In this document: positions 1 to 11,409 of the stretch, piece by piece | Numbering within the stretch: position 1 is the first letter of the stretch | Layout of the letters: every line of letters begins with the position of its first letter | Source: Closterium sp. NIES-65 | Lineage: Eukaryota; Streptophyta; Zygnematophyceae; Desmidiales; Closteriaceae | DNA: 64,000 nucleotides | NCBI GenBank assembly: GCA_948144175.1 | Contig: CANXME010002015.1 | Location: 550,197 to 614,196 of the forward strand | Reading direction: 5' to 3' | Position numbers and translations under genes: made by a program | Notes under the pieces: generated by a model | Databases searched by the model: none | Told to the model about the DNA's origin: nothing | Seen by the model: the letters and a program-made list of their open reading frames with translations, nothing else

Positions 1-2
1 AC

Positions 3-1090
3 CCCCTAGGCCACGCTACTGCTCCTGCTGACAGCACTGCCCGCTCACAGTGGCAGACTCGTGACGCCCACGCTCACTTCGCTATTCGCAACTCTCTGCC
101 GATAAATGAGCGCGAGCACTTTGGGCAGCACAAGACTGCGCAGGCACTATACATTGCTGTCGTTGCCCGCTACTCCTCACCGGCCTCTGCCGCACTAGGC
201 CGTCTCTCTCTTCCCTACCTGTTCCCCGACTTAGCCTCTTTCCACACAGTCGCTGACCTCATTACCCACCTCCGCACTAGTAAGCCTTGCTTCCGCGTCG
301 CCATGCCTGATGAGTTTCTTGCCACCAACCCACCCCCGCTCTGGCTCACTCTCTACCACCTAGTCACGCGCCTCCCTGACACTCTGAGCTCAGTCAAGGA
401 CCACTTCCTAGCTCGCTGCCCCACTGAGCTCACCATTGCCCTCCTCGAGAAGGAACTCCTTGCAGCTGAGGCTAGCATAGTCGCTGTAGGTGCCTCTCGT
501 GGCGACCCCCGTACCCCGTTCTTTGAGGGGTGTTCTCCCTCCCCACTTCCTCCCTCTGTCGCCTGTGCTGCTGCTGTCGACCTCCTTGGTGCTGAGAAGG
601 TCGGGACTGCGTCTACTTCGAGCGAGCGCCGCAGTGGCAAGGGCAAAGGGGGCAAGGGTGGTGGTGGTGACAGCGGGGGAGGCGGTGGTGGGGGAAGTGG
701 TGGTGGCGGGGGTGGTGGCGCGGGTGGGGGAGGTGGCGGCAGTGGGGGGGGTGGCGGTAGCGGCGGGGGAGGTGGCTGGGGCGGAGGAGGTGGTGGGGGT
801 GGCGGTGGACGCGGCGGCGACAGGGGTTGGGGTGGTCGAGGAGGTGGTGGCGGCGGTGGTGGTCGTGGAGGCACTGGTGGTGGCGAGGGCCAGCAGCACA
901 CTCCGTCGCCCCAGGAGGTCCGTGAGTGGTACTCTCAGCACGTGGGGGGGGGGGGGGGGGGGGGGGGGATGGTCTTAGGTGCACGTACGTCATTCGCACT
1001 GGTGACCGCACTGGCCAGCCGTGTGGGGGACCGCACGCCACACAGCGTTGCTTCGCCCGTCTGAACGACGCTTGGCGTGTTCAGTTCCCT
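3..1090 (+). pseudogene. Element A gag (5'-truncated, frameshifted)
   Basis: The frame beginning at base 3 reads as the Copia Gag core (capsid-like helical region, then the LTLYHLVTRLPDTL block around 340-390), followed by a long Gly/Ser/Arg-rich tract (about 655-890). A pure G run near 947-968 throws the frame, so the zinc-binding motif downstream (CTYVIRTGDRTG, then C, H and C, about 979-1050) is read in another phase. That phase meets TAG at 1091-1093, where relatives have Gln (CAG). Gag would package element RNA into cytoplasmic virus-like particles. This copy cannot make it. Confidence 0.85.
944..968 (+). repeat. Poly(G) run of about 24 nt in element A gag
   Basis: An almost pure G homopolymer replaces the shorter Gly-coding stretch seen at the same place in element C (about 13545-13565). 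The reading frame differs before and after it. This is a slippage-prone site, and the assembled length may itself be wrong. Confidence 0.9.
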
Positions 1091-1093
1091 TAG

Positions 1094-2772
1094 GCCACTG
1101 AGCTGCCCCGCTGGATTGATCTCCTGAAGAAGTGGATTGATATCTATGCTCTAGACTTTGATGCTATTCTCACTGCCATGTATGTGATGTCTACTAGTGG
1201 AGAGGGTGCTGAGTACCTGAGTGTCCCGCCCGACCCGGGCATTAGGACTAGTGCGTCTGCCGCTTCAGGTACTTGCGTGTCCCCTACCCCAGGTGCTGGT
1301 GAGGCTGCTGCTCTAGGTGCTTGTACGTCTGCCCCCCCTAGTACTGTGTCGACTGCAGCACTGCACACCTTCACGCTGGACTCATGTGCTTCTCGCTGTT
1401 TCTTTCGTGACCGCACTGCCCTTGAGCCACTTGCTCGGCCAGTAGCTGTCTCCCTCGCTGACCCCTCTGGGGGTCCGGTCATTGCGACCTCCTCCCATGT
1501 CCTTCCCTGTCCTGCGGTCCCGTCGGGCACACTGTCAGGTCTCCACCTCCCCTCGTTCTCCACGAACTTGGTGGCAGGTTGTGCAATCCAGGACGGGGGT
1601 GTTCACTAGTTCACCCCTGCCTACGAGCGTGTGACACACTGCACGTGTGCTCGTACAGGCCGCCACTTGGCTACCTTCACCTGGCAGCCGGGGTCGGACC
1701 TGTACACACAGACTACTGCGTCCCCTCAGGTCGCTGCGTCTGCATTTGCGTCCGCGTCAGGTCAGCTGTCTGCCCCCTGCTCATGTCGCTCTCTAGCGCA
1801 CGAGACTGTCCTCTGGCACCACCGACTTGGCCACCCGTCGGTGCAGCGCCTTCGTGCCATGCACTCCCGGTAACTTGTCTGGGGTCTTCCTAGGGTCCTC
1901 CCTCCCCTCCCACCCTCGCCTGCTCCTCCCTGTCTTCCCTGTGTTGAGGGGCGGCAGCGCGCCGCTCCTCACTCCTCCTCATTTCCCCCGACGACTGCTC
2001 CGTTGCAGACGCTCCACATGGACGTGTGGGGCCCAGCCCGCGTCCGTGGTCAGGATCAGGAGAGGTACTTCCTGATAGTTGTTGACGACTACTCGCGCTA
2101 CACCACGGTCTTCCCCTTGCGCACCAAGGGTGAGGTCCTTGATGTCTTGATCCCTTGGATCCGCAGAGCCCGTCTCCAGCTCAGCGAGCGTTTCCGCTCG
2201 GACTTTCCTTTCCTGCGCTTGCACTCTGACAGAGGTGGTGAGTTCTCCTCCAACCTCTTGGCAGCCTACTGTGCTGAGCACAGCATTGAGCAGTCGTTCA
2301 CGCTTCCGGCCTCTCCACAGCAGAATGGGGTTGCGGAGCGCCGCATTGGCCTGGTCATGGAGGTCGCCCGTACCTCCTTGATCCATGCGGCTGCCCCCCA
2401 CTTTCTGTGGCCGTTTGCGGTCCAGTACGCTGCGCATCAGCTCAAACTCTAGCCCCGAGTCTCCTTGCCGGAGACCTCGCCCACACTGCTGTGGACGGGG
2501 GAGGTTGGCGATGCGTCTGCGGACAAGCTCTCCTCTCGTGCTGTTCCCTCCGTCTTCCTCGGCTTTGTCCCGGACGCGCCTGGTTGGCAGTTTTATTACG
2601 CCACCTCGCGCCGGGTCTTGCCCTCTCAGGATGTCACTTTTGACGAGTCTGTCCCCTACTAACGCCTCTTCCCCTACCGCACTGCCCTGCTCCCCCCCCC
2701 CCGCCTCTCTTCCTCGCGCCAGGTGCTGCTGTCGTAGACCCCCTCCCCCCTCATGGTGCTGCTCCCTCAGGT
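1094..2772 (+). pseudogene. Element A protease-integrase region, broken
   Basis: The conserved LDFDAILTAMYVMS stretch is followed by a retropepsin motif that reads DSCA (near 1380), where relatives have DSGA, so the catalytic loop glycine is lost. Stops lie at 1607-1609 (Gln to TAG) and 2450-2452 (Trp to TAG), and another near 2660. The integrase zinc motif (HHRLGH, about 1820) and catalytic core (MDVWGP at about 2020, HSDRGGEF at about 2225, then QQNGVAERRIG) remain readable. About 48 bp are missing near 2515 between two short repeats (GATGCGTC / TCTGCGGAC) compared with element C. The region is non-functional. Confidence 0.87.
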
Positions 2773-2829
2773 GTGTCTCAAGTAGACCCGGTTGAGCCTG
2801 TTGAGGTAGCTGTCGACTCTCGTCCTACA

Positions 2830-3040
2830 AGGGGTGCTGAGCCTGGGGTTGCGGAGACTGGAGGTGCTGAGCCTAGGGGAGAGGAGACTCGGGTTGCTGA
2901 GCCTGGGGGTGCTGGGCCTGGGGGTGCTGAGCCTGGGGGTGCTGAGCCTGCGGGTGCGGGGACTGGGGGTGCTGAGCCTGAGGGTGTGGGGCCTGGGGGT
3001 TCTGACTCTGGAGGTGCTGGGCCTGAGGGTCCTACACCTG
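2830..3040 (+). repeat. 15-bp minisatellite coding GAEPG-type repeats (element A spacer)
   Basis: Units close to GGTGCTGAGCCTGGG repeat in frame and give a Gly-Ala-Glu-Pro-Gly pentapeptide array between integrase and RT. The unit length is a multiple of three, so copy-number change leaves the frame open. Similar arrays sit at the same place in elements B, C, D, F and G. Confidence 0.88.
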
Positions 3041-3239
3041 GACGAGGCCTCTCCTCGGAGCAGCTGCATGAGTGGTACTTACAGTACTGCAGCCTCCGGA
3101 GAGGTACCTCTGGAGCCAGGCGCACTACAGGGACTGGTGCTGGTACTTCTCTTCCTATTCGGGAGCTCCCCTCCCGTGAGCGGATCCGTGAGTTGTACGA
3201 GCGGCGCTGTACGCTTCGGAGTGGCGCGCTTCGTCTCAC

Positions 3240-3770
3240 GGACCCTGCTGCTACTGGTGCTGCTGCTGGTGCTGCGGACCCAGGCGTTGGAGCTGCTGCT
3301 GGTACTGCAGACCCGGACGTTGGAGCTGCTGCTGGTGCTGCAAACCCGGGCGTTGGAGCTGCTGCTGGTGCTAAGGCCCCGGGCGTTGGAGCTACCGCTG
3401 GTGCTGAGGACCCGGGCGTTGGAGCTGCTGCTGGTGCTGCGGACCCGGGCGTTGGAGCTGCTGCTGGTACTGCAGACTCGGGAGTTGGAGCTGCTGCTGG
3501 TGCTGAGGCCCCGGGCGTTGGAGCTGCTGCTGGTGCTGAGGACCCGGGCGTTGGAGCTGCTGCTGGTGCTGCGGACCCGGGCTTTGGAGCTGCTGCAGGT
3601 GCTGAGGACCCGGGCGTTGGAGCTGCTACAGGTGCTGCGGACCCGGCCGTTGGAGCTGCTGCTGGTCCTGCGGACCCTGGCGTGGGAGCTGCGGCTGGTG
3701 CTGTGGACCCTGGTGTTGGAGCTGCTGCTGGTACTGAGGACCCTGGCGTTGGTGTCTCTGCTGGTTCTAG
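3240..3770 (+). repeat. 33-bp minisatellite coding VGAAAGAxDPG repeats (element A spacer)
   Basis: About 15 units of 33 bp code an 11-residue Val-Gly-Ala-Ala-Ala-Gly-Ala-x-Asp-Pro-Gly repeat. Elements C and G (type 2) have the same array. Type-1 elements B, D and F do not, so it separates the two types. Confidence 0.9.
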
Positions 3771-5589
3771 AGTCGCTGCGCGGCAGCGGCCGTACTTCGT
3801 TCCGCTCCTTCAGCAGGTTCTTCGTCAGCGTCCTCCTCCTTGTCCTCCTCCCTCCTTAGGGTGTCCTCCGTCTGCCTCCTCTCTCCCTGGTCCTGCTCCT
3901 TACACTGGTCCGACTGGAGGTCTTACTGAGCGGCGTGAGCCTGAGTCTCGTCCTGCGTCGCCTGAGTCTCGCCGTGCGTCGCCTGTCCGTGCTGCTCCCA
4001 CTGGTGGTCGTGTCCCTCGTCAGCGTCTTCCTGCTGTCCCGGGCACTCACCGGATGGCGCTTCGTCCTCAGCGTCCACAACGTGTCCCACTGCCGTCTCC
4101 TCCTGCGTCCTCTCTACCTGCTGTTGCAGACCCGGGGTCTGACTCCCTTCGTGCTGCCAGTCCTACTGTCACGCGTCTCCTTGCTACTGTCGTCACTGAC
4201 CCTTCCTTTGAGTCCACTTCTGCGTCTGCCCTCGTTGCTGAGCTCGTTGACTTTGCTGCTCGCTGTCGCCTAGACTACGCTGCTAGTCTTGTCGCTGAGT
4301 CTGAGTCTGTCTGTCCTCCGTCCATCGGGGGTGAGTGTGCCCTTGGCACGGACGTCCTTGAGGACAGGCAGGAGGAGTTCCAGTGCTTGGCCGCTGCTTC
4401 ACCTCATCTCGTGTCCGTACTGCTTACCCCTGAGGGAGACCCGGATGCACTTGACATCCCGACTCCGCGCTCTTACGCGGAGGCGATAGAGGGTCCCTAC
4501 TCTTCTCAGTGGCAGGCAGCTATGGATGCAGAGATGGCTTCCTGGAAGTCCACAGGCACCTACGTTGACGCTGTCCCCCCTCCTGGGGCGAACATCGTCA
4601 GTGGCATGTGGATCTTCAGGATGAAGCGACCGCCGGGTTCTCCGCCTCTCTTCAAGGCGCGTTACGTAGCTCGTGGCTTCAGTCAGCGGCGGGGAGTTGA
4701 CTACTTTCAGACCTTCTCTCCCACCCCGAAGATGACCACTCGTCGGGTACTGCTCCACGTCGCTGCTCACCGTGACTACGAGCTACACTCTCTTGACTTC
4801 AGCACTGCTTTTCTGCAGGGCAGCATGCACGAGGAGATCTGGCTGCGCCGCCCTCTTGGCTTCACTAGGACTTATTCTCCTGGCACCCAGTGGAGCCTTC
4901 GGCGGCCGGTCTACAGTCTCCGCCAGGCACCGCGTGAGTGGCACGACACACTGAGGACTACACTTGCGGCTCTTGGATTTGCTCCCTCCACTGCAGACCC
5001 GTCGCTGTTTCTACGCACCGACACTTCTCTGCCGCCGTTCTACATCCTCGTGTACGTCGACGACTTGGTCTTTGCCACAGCTGACACTGCTGGACTCACC
5101 TACGTGAAGTCTGAGGTGCAGAAGCGACACACGTGCACAGACCTGGGTGAACTGCGCAGCTACCTTGGCTTGCAGATCACCCGGGACAGAGCACGCCGCA
5201 CCATTACCCTGACTCAGTCACACATGGTGCAGCAGGTCCTTCAGCGCTTCGGCTTCACGTACTCCTCGCCTCAGGCCACTCCTCTGCCTACTCGCCACTC
5301 ACTCTCAGCTCTGCCTTTGGATGAGTCCGTAGAGTCGAGTGGCCCGTATCTAGAGCTTGTTGGCTGCCTCATGTACCTGATGACCTGCACACGACCTGAC
5401 CTTGCATTCTCGCACGCTATGTTGCTCCTAGGAGACACCGACCAGAGCACATGGCTGCAGCGAAGAGGGTGTTGCGCTACTTGTGCAGTACGTCGGGCAT
5501 GGGGCTAGTGCTTGGAGGGCGCATTCCAGTGGTCCTCATTGGGCACGCAGACGCTTCCTGGGCTGACGACCAGGCTACACAGCGGTCGT

Positions 5590-5606
5590 CACTACACAGC
5601 AGCAAC
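5590..5606. other. Tail-to-tail junction of elements A and B
   Basis: To the left, element A reads forward through RNase H (CAGCGGTCGTCA). To the right, the minus strand reads RT of element B (VLLHVAA region). The intervening 14-16 bases repeat the short string CTACACAGC found just upstream. Both elements lose their 3' coding end and 3' LTR here. This looks like a fold-back or end-joining rearrangement, not an insertion, since no LTR edge lies at the joint. Confidence 0.75.
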
Positions 5607-6964
5607 GTGCAGCAGTACCCGAAGAGTGGTCATCTTTGGGGTAGGGGAGAAGGTCTGAAAGTAGTCAACTCCCAGCCGCTGACTGAAGCCACGAGCCACG
5701 TACCGTGCCTTGAAGACAGGCGGAGAACCCGGCGGCCGCTTCACCCTGAAGATCCACATGCCACTGACGATGTTCGCCCCAGGAGGGGGGACACCGTCAA
5801 CGTAGGTGCCTGTGGACTTCTAGGAAGCCATCTCTGCATCCATAGCTGCCTGCCACTGAGAGGAGTAGGGACCCTCTATCGCCTCCGCGTAAGAGCGCGG
5901 AGTCGGGATGTCAAGTGCATCCGGGTCTCCCTCAGGGGTGAGCAGTACGGACACGAGATGAGGTGAAGCGGTGGCCAGGCACTGGAACTCCTCCTGCCTG
6001 TCCTCAAGGACGTCCGTGCCAAGGGCACACTCACCCCCGACGGACGGAGGACAGGCAGACTCAGACTCAGCGACAAGACTAGCAGCGTAGTCTAGACGAC
6101 AGCGAGCAGCAAAGTCGACGAGCTCAGTAACAACGGCAGACGCAGCAGTAGACTCGAAAGAAGGGTCAGTGACGGCAGTAGCAAGGAGACGCGTGATAGT
6201 CGGGCTGGCAGCACGAGGAGAGTCCGACTCCGGGTCGGCAAGAGCAGGAAGAGAGGACGCAGAAGGAGAAGGCAAAGGGGCACACAGAGGAGCAGTGGAT
6301 GGACGCAGAGACATCTGGTGCATGCCAGGGACAGGAGGAGGACGCTGACGGGAACTGCGACCACTAGCGCGCGCAGCACGAACAGGCGACGCAGGACGAG
6401 ATGCAGGCTCACGACGCTCAGTAAGACCTCCAGTAGGACCAGCGTAGGGAGAAGGAGCAGGCAAAGGGGAGGCAGGCGGTAGCTGTGACTGTGACAGGAC
6501 ATGCTGTGGACCCTCTAAGGGAGGAGGAAGAGGACCAGGAGAAGGTGTAAGACCAAGAACCTGCTGCAGGAGTGGAACGAAGTACGGTCGGGGCCGCGTG
6601 GCGACGCTAGAAACAGCAGGGACAGTACCAGTATCCCCAGCAGGAGTACCCGCGCCAGCAGCACTCTCAGCAGCACCTCCAACAGCTCCAGAACCCCTAG
6701 GAGCACCTCCAGCAGCCCCAGAACCTCCAGCAGCACCAGAAGCTCCGCCAGCCGGACCGCCAGTGGTAGTCTCAGCGCCAACACCCTCAGCAACACCACC
6801 TCCAGTCGAAACCGCAGGCCCAGCAGCTCCAGTACTCCCAGGACGAGCACCTCCGGGACCCGCGAGAGCAGCACCCTCAGTAGCCGACGAACCTCCAGCA
6901 CCAGCAGCACGACTCCAGTGCCGGGCAAACCACTCGCGCAGCTCCTGTGGAGAGAGTGGCTCTT

Positions 6965-7215
6965 GGCGAGACGAAGCACCCAGAGAGCCTCCAGGCTCAG
7001 CACCCCCAGACCCAGCACCCCCAGGCAAGGCACCTCCAGGCGTAGCACCCCAAGGCTCAGCACCCCCAGGCTCAGCACCCCCAGGCTCAGCACCCCCGGG
7101 CTCAGAACCCCCAGGCTCAGCACCCCCAGGCTCAGCACCCCCAAGCTCAGCACCCCCGGGCTCAGCACCCCCAGGCTCAGCACCCCCAGGGTCAGCACCC
7201 CCGGGCTCAGCACCC
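6965..7215 (-). repeat. 15-bp minisatellite coding GAEPG repeats (element B spacer)
   Basis: About 16 units (CAGGCTCAGCACCCC on the + strand) code Gly-Ala-Glu-Pro-Gly on the minus strand between integrase and RT. The matching array in element D has fewer regular units. Confidence 0.88.
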
Positions 7216-9174
7216 GCAGCAGCACCAGAGTCACTAGTGACCTCGACAGGCTCGACTTCGTCTACCTGGGACACACCTGAAGGGGTAGGACCCTGAGGGG
7301 GGAGGGGGGGGACCTGGGACAAGAAAGAGCGGGGGCGTGGGGAGGGACGGAGTGCGGTAGGGGAAGAGGCGGTAGTAGGGTACCGACTCGTCGAACGTGA
7401 CGTCCTGGGAGGACAGAACACGGCGAGAGGTGGGGTGGTAGAATTGCCACCCAAGGGCGTCGGGGGGAACCCTAGGAAGACGCAAGGAGCAGCACGAGGG
7501 GACAGCTTGTCCGCAGACAAGTCGCGGACAAACGCCCGAGATCCCCAGACCCGGAACGCCGACGCATCGCCAACCTTCCCCGTCCACAGCAGGGCTGGGG
7601 AGGTCTCCGGCCTGGAGACCCTGGGGTGGAGGTTGATCTGATGCGCCGCGTACCTGACCGCAAACGGCCACAGAAAATGGGGGGCCGCCGCATGCATCAT
7701 AGACGTACGAGCGACGTCCATGACCATGCCAATGCGGCGCTCTGCAATCCCATTTTGCTGAGGTGAGTCCGGAAGCGTGAAGGTCTGACGGATGCCTTGC
7801 GCACGACAGTAGGCACGCAGAAGGCCAGAGGAGAACTCCCCGCCTCTGTCCGAGTGCAGACGCAAAACAGGAATGTCCGAGCCAAAGCTCTGCCTGAGCT
7901 GGAGACGAGCTGCGCGGATCCAGTCGATCAGCACCTCAGTGACATCACCCTTGCTGCGCAAGGGGAAGACTGTGGTGTAAAGCGAGTAGTCGTCAACAAC
8001 GAGCAGGAAGTAGCGCTCCTGACCCTGTCCACGGACGCGGGCTGGGCCCCACACGTCCATGTGAAGCGTCTGCAACGGGGCCTCTGTCGGAGGAAACTGG
8101 GAGGAGTGAGGGGCAGCACGCTGGCGCCCCTCGACACAGGGGACACAGGCAGGGCCAGGGCCCTGAGGAAGGGGAGGGAAGGACCGGGGGAGACCAGAGA
8201 CAAGAAGACGGGAGGCCATGCCTCTGAGCCGAAGCAGAGAGGGGTGGCCAAGGCGGTGGTGCCAGAGGAGGGTCTCGTGAGACAGACGGCGACACGAACA
8301 GGGGGCAGACTCAGGACCAGACCTGGACGCTGCAGCAAACACCTGAATAGAAGAAGGGACCCTACCAGACGCAGCACCTGGAGGAGAAGCAGTGGTCAGT
8401 GTGTACAGGCTCGACCCTGGCTGACGTGTAAACGTAGCCAGGTGGCGACCTGTGCTAGCCTCTGTGCAGTGCGTCACCCGCTGACGAGCAGGAGCGAATT
8501 GGTGGACACCCGCATCCTGGAGGTCAGCACCACTCACCAAGTTTGTAGAGAACGAGGGGAGGTAGAGACCAGACAGGGTGCCAGAGGGGGACGCCGGACA
8601 CGGGAGGACTGTGGAGAAGCGAGACAGGACAGGACCCCCAGAGGGGTCAGCCAGGGACACCGCAACCGGCCGACTAAGCGGCGTGAGTGTGATGCGGTCC
8701 CGAAAGAAGGAGCGAGACGCCCCAGAGTCAAGGGTGAAGGTGTGGGAGGCCGAAGCCGACTCACAAGTACCTGAGAGCGCAGACGCACTGGCACCTAGAG
8801 CAGTAGCCTCATTGGCACCTAGAGCAGCAGTACCAATGCCCGGGTCGGGCGGGAAACACCGGTAATAGTCACCCTCATCACTAACAGACACAGCATACAT
8901 GGCAGCAAGGATAGCATCAAAGTCAAGATCAAAGATAGCTACACCAGCCCTAGAGAGCTCTCCCCAGTGGGGGATCTCAGAGGCCTCCGGGAACTGCTGG
9001 CGCCAAGCGTCCGTCAGGCGGCCAAAGCAGCGCTGGGCGGTGTGGGTACCCCCACACTGCTCACCCGCGCGGTCGCCGGTGCAAAGGACGTAGGTGCAGG
9101 GACCAAAAGCCCCACCACGCTGACGCTGCGTGTACCACTCACGGAGCTGCTGAGGGGCGGGGACGTCACGAGAA

Positions 9175-9175
<1 letters not shown>

Positions 9176-9216
<41 letters not shown>
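9176..9216 (-). repeat. CAG/CTG triplet run coding poly-Gln in element B Gag
   Basis: About 13-14 CTG triplets on the + strand read as CAG (Gln) on the coding strand, just before the Gag zinc-type motif. Element F has CAG codons and two TAG codons at the same place. Confidence 0.9.
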
Positions 9217-9218
<2 letters not shown>

Positions 9219-10539
9219 CTGGGTACCCCCAGCGGTGCTCCGCTGCGACGAGCCACTCCGACCACCCCCACCACCGCCGCCCCCGCCCCCGCCCCCACCG
9301 CCGCCACCTCCGCCACCGCCACCCCCACCGCCACCACCTCCGCCACCGCTGCTCCCACCGCCACCGCCGTCGCCACCTCCGCCTCCACTGCCGCCACTAG
9401 TACCCCCACCCCCGCTACCACCTCCACCGCCACCCCCACTCCCCCCGCCGCCCCCACCTCCTCCGCCACCGGCCCTTCTAGCTCCACCCGCTCCCTTGCC
9501 CCCCTTGCCCTTGCCAGGGCGGCGCCTACCGCTGGGGGCAGACGCCGCACCGACCGACTCTAGACCAACGAGGTCGGCCGCAGCAGCAGAGGCGACAGAG
9601 GGTAACAGGGGGGAAGGAGAACACCCCTCAAAGATGGGGGTGCGAGGGTCACCACGAGAGGCTCCTACAGCGACTATGCTCTTCTCGGCCGCTAGCAGGG
9701 ACTTCTCGAGGAGGTCGACAGTGAGGGTGGTGGGACAGACCGAGAGAAACTGGTCCCTAACTACACGAAGGGACTCAGGGAGACGGGTGACTAGAAAGTA
9801 GAGGGTGATGTACATGGGAGGGGGGTTCGTAGCGCAGAAGTCGGCAGGAAGCGCAGCGCAGTAGCGAGTGTCACTAGTGCGGAAGTGTGTAATGAGGTCA
9901 GCGACTGTGGGAAAGGCAGCAAGGTCAGGGAAGAGGTACGGTAGCATGAGGTGGCTCAGTGCAGCAGTGGAAGGGGAGGAGTAGCGTGCAACTACAGCGT
10001 CGTACAAGGTCTGTGCATTCTTGTACTGACTAAAGTGTGCACGCTCAGAGGTAGGGAGGTGGGGACGCACAGAAAGACGTGCAGCAGCATTGCGTGTGGC
10101 CCACTTGGAGTGAACAGTGGGGTCAGCATCAGCAGCAGGGGCAGGGACAGCGCTAGAGGCAAAGTCAAAGAGGGAAATGTCATCTACCGAATCGCACTGC
10201 AAGTACAGCTGCAGGTCGTCGACCCAGACCTCAAAGTCAATGGCGCGACCCTCAGTGTCAAAAGCCAGGACACTAGGGGTAGCCATGACAGTAGTCGACA
10301 GTCTCACCAGACAGGACGGGTCGGACAGCTCAGCAGCACAGCAACACGGACTCAGCTGCCCTGCCGGCCAAGTAGCAGCAGCAGCTCCGCAGGACCAGCG
10401 GCTCGGCTCCTCAGGTGACTCGGGCGACTCGGGCGGCTCGGGCTGCTCGGGCGACTCAGATGACGCGGGTGGCACGGGCGGCTCGGGCGTCCAGGTGTCA
10501 CAGCGGCGTACGGGCGGTAAAGGGCTGGGACGGCGGCGT

Positions 10540-11150
10540 GCGGCAGGGACGGGTGGCGCGTGGGCGGCTGGGAGCTGGGCCGGGACGGGCGGCTCACGGG
10601 AGGCTCGGGGCCGGGACAGGCGGCGCACGGGCGGCGCTCGGGCGGCTAAGGGCGGCTCACGGGCGGCGTGGGGCTGATGGGCGGCGCGCGGGCGGCCTGG
10701 GGCCTGGCGGACGGCGCGCGGGCGGCTAAGAGCGGCGCGCGGGTGGCTTGGGGCCTGGCGGGCGGCGCGCGGGCGGCTAAGGGCAGCGTGCGGGCGGCCT
10801 GGGGCCTGGCGGGCGGCGCGCGGGCGGCTAAGGGCGGCGCGCGGGCTGCGTGGGGCCTGGCGTGGAGCTTGACGGGCGGCGCGCGGGTGGCGTGGGGCCA
10901 GACAGGCGGCGCGCAGGCGGCGTGGGGCCTGGACAGGCGGCGCGCGGGCGGCTAAGGGCGGCGCGCGGGCTGCGTGGGGCCTGGCAGGCGGCGCGCGGGC
11001 GGCTAAGGGCGGCGCGCGAGCGGCGTGGGGCCTGGACAGGCGGCGCGCGCGGGCGTCTAGGGCGGCGCGCGGGCGGCTAGGGGCCGAGAATGGCGGCGCG
11101 CGGGCGGCTAAGGGCGGCGCACGGGCGGCTAAGGGCCGGTCAAGAGAGTG
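10540..11150 (-). repeat. GC-rich tandem repeats in the element B leader
   Basis: Between the primer-binding site and the gag ATG lie about 960 bases, most of them imperfect repeats built on GGGCGGCGCGCGGGCGGC with TGGGGCCTGGC inserts. The tract is open in several frames but has no conserved protein sequence, so I treat it as untranslated leader. An A run (11182-11192) lies near its start. Confidence 0.8.
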
Positions 11151-11220
11151 AAGAGAGAGCCCGGAGCGCGCTACGGGCAGAAAAAAAAAAAGTTCGAAGT
11201 AGTGGTGGGCCCTAAGCACA

Positions 11221-11249
11221 GTTCCCACAGGGGAACCTGCTCGATACCA
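11221..11249 (-). promoter_or_regulatory. Element B primer-binding site and adjacent hairpin
   Basis: Directly after the LTR, the minus strand reads TGGTATCGAGCAGG, a diverged form of the plant initiator-Met tRNA site (TGGTATCAGAGC). An inverted repeat follows at once (11236-11221, GTTCCC and GGGAAC arms with a 4-nt loop), then GGGCCCACCA. The same arrangement with different stem bases occurs in elements C, F, G, I and, more weakly, H. Confidence 0.8.
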
Positions 11250-11381
11250 TGAGAAGAAAAGAACGAGAATGAAATGACTATGAACGAAGTGAGTACAAAT
11301 AGGAAACCCTAATTGGGTTGTACCCCCTATGGGATACCCCACTATAGCCTACACAAATAAGTAAGCTATAATGTTCTGACA
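11250..11381 (-). repeat. Element B 5' LTR (132 bp)
   Basis: Runs TG...CA on the minus strand, beginning TGTCAGAACATTATAGC and ending just before the primer-binding site. It shares with the D LTR the core GTAGGCTRTAGTGGGGTATCC and the CATAGGGGGTACAACCC block. No partner LTR remains. Confidence 0.88.
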
Positions 11382-11409
11382 AAGTCAATGGCGCGACCCT
11401 CAGCGTCAA
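11382..11409 (-). pseudogene. 28-bp remnant of a type-1 gag between two LTRs
   Basis: The + strand bases match, with one change, 10235-10262 inside the element B gag (the GRAIDFEV coding stretch). The remnant lies between the B LTR and the C 5' LTR and shares GTCAAA with the start of the C LTR, which hints at joining by microhomology. Confidence 0.65.

Larger units (their letters stand above)
1..5590 (+). mobile_element. Element A: decayed type-2 Ty1/copia retrotransposon, 5' end outside the window
   Basis: A gag-protease-integrase-reverse transcriptase-RNase H order is readable on the + strand, but no single frame covers it. The 5' LTR and Gag start lie before the window. The 3' end is lost: the RNase H reading stops near 5590, where an inverted copy of another element begins. 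Close relatives in this window are C and G, which share the stretch leading into the protease and the two-part repeat spacer before RT. Multiple stops, small deletions and G-run shifts mark an old, dead copy. Copia order (integrase before RT) is seen directly. Confidence 0.93.
2773..5590 (+). pseudogene. Element A spacer, reverse transcriptase and partial RNase H
   Basis: An open frame of 911 codons (2773-5508) begins with a repetitive Glu/Pro/Gly/Ala spacer. It then carries the Copia RT, from the WKSTGTYVD block (about 4540) and the KARYVARGFSQ block to the catalytic YVDD motif (about 5055) and the conserved TRPDLA end. Compared with element D, about 15 bp are lost near 5405, which shifts the frame and ends the ORF. 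RNase H continues in another frame (HADASWADDQATQRSS, about 5540-5590) and then stops abruptly at the junction with element B. RT would copy element RNA into DNA, but this copy lacks the RNase H end and an LTR. Confidence 0.87.
5606..10286 (-). pseudogene. Element B gag-pol polyprotein, truncated in RT
   Basis: The ATG at 10286 (minus) starts MATPSVLAFD, the conserved Gag beginning of type-1 elements, and opens 1488 codons. In order: Gag core, Gly-rich tract, a Gln run, the C-X13-C-X3-H-X4-C motif (CTYVLCTGDRAG, then C, H, C), retropepsin DSGA (about 8730), integrase HHRLGH and DDE core (about 8270-7650), GAEPG spacer, and RT N-terminus. Two compensating shifts scramble about 60 residues after the integrase: one C is lost in the run near 7470 and the frame returns near 7290. 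TAG at 5822-5820 replaces the conserved Trp of WKSTGTYVD. RT sequence continues past it to the junction at 5606. No active RT can be made. Confidence 0.9.
5606..11381 (-). mobile_element. Element B: type-1 Copia retrotransposon, 3' end lost
   Basis: On the minus strand the order is 5' LTR (11381-11250), primer-binding site, hairpin, GC-rich leader, gag, protease, integrase, spacer, and the start of RT, which is cut at 5606. The RT core, RNase H and 3' LTR are absent. LTR sequence and coding type match element D. Confidence 0.92.

Noticed and set aside
303-1064. Long antisense and alternate-frame ORFs (poly-Pro, poly-Ala, poly-Thr) over Gly-rich gag tracts
   Set aside because: They are other-frame readings of GGN repeats. 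The Copia Gag frame is supported by homology among elements in the window.
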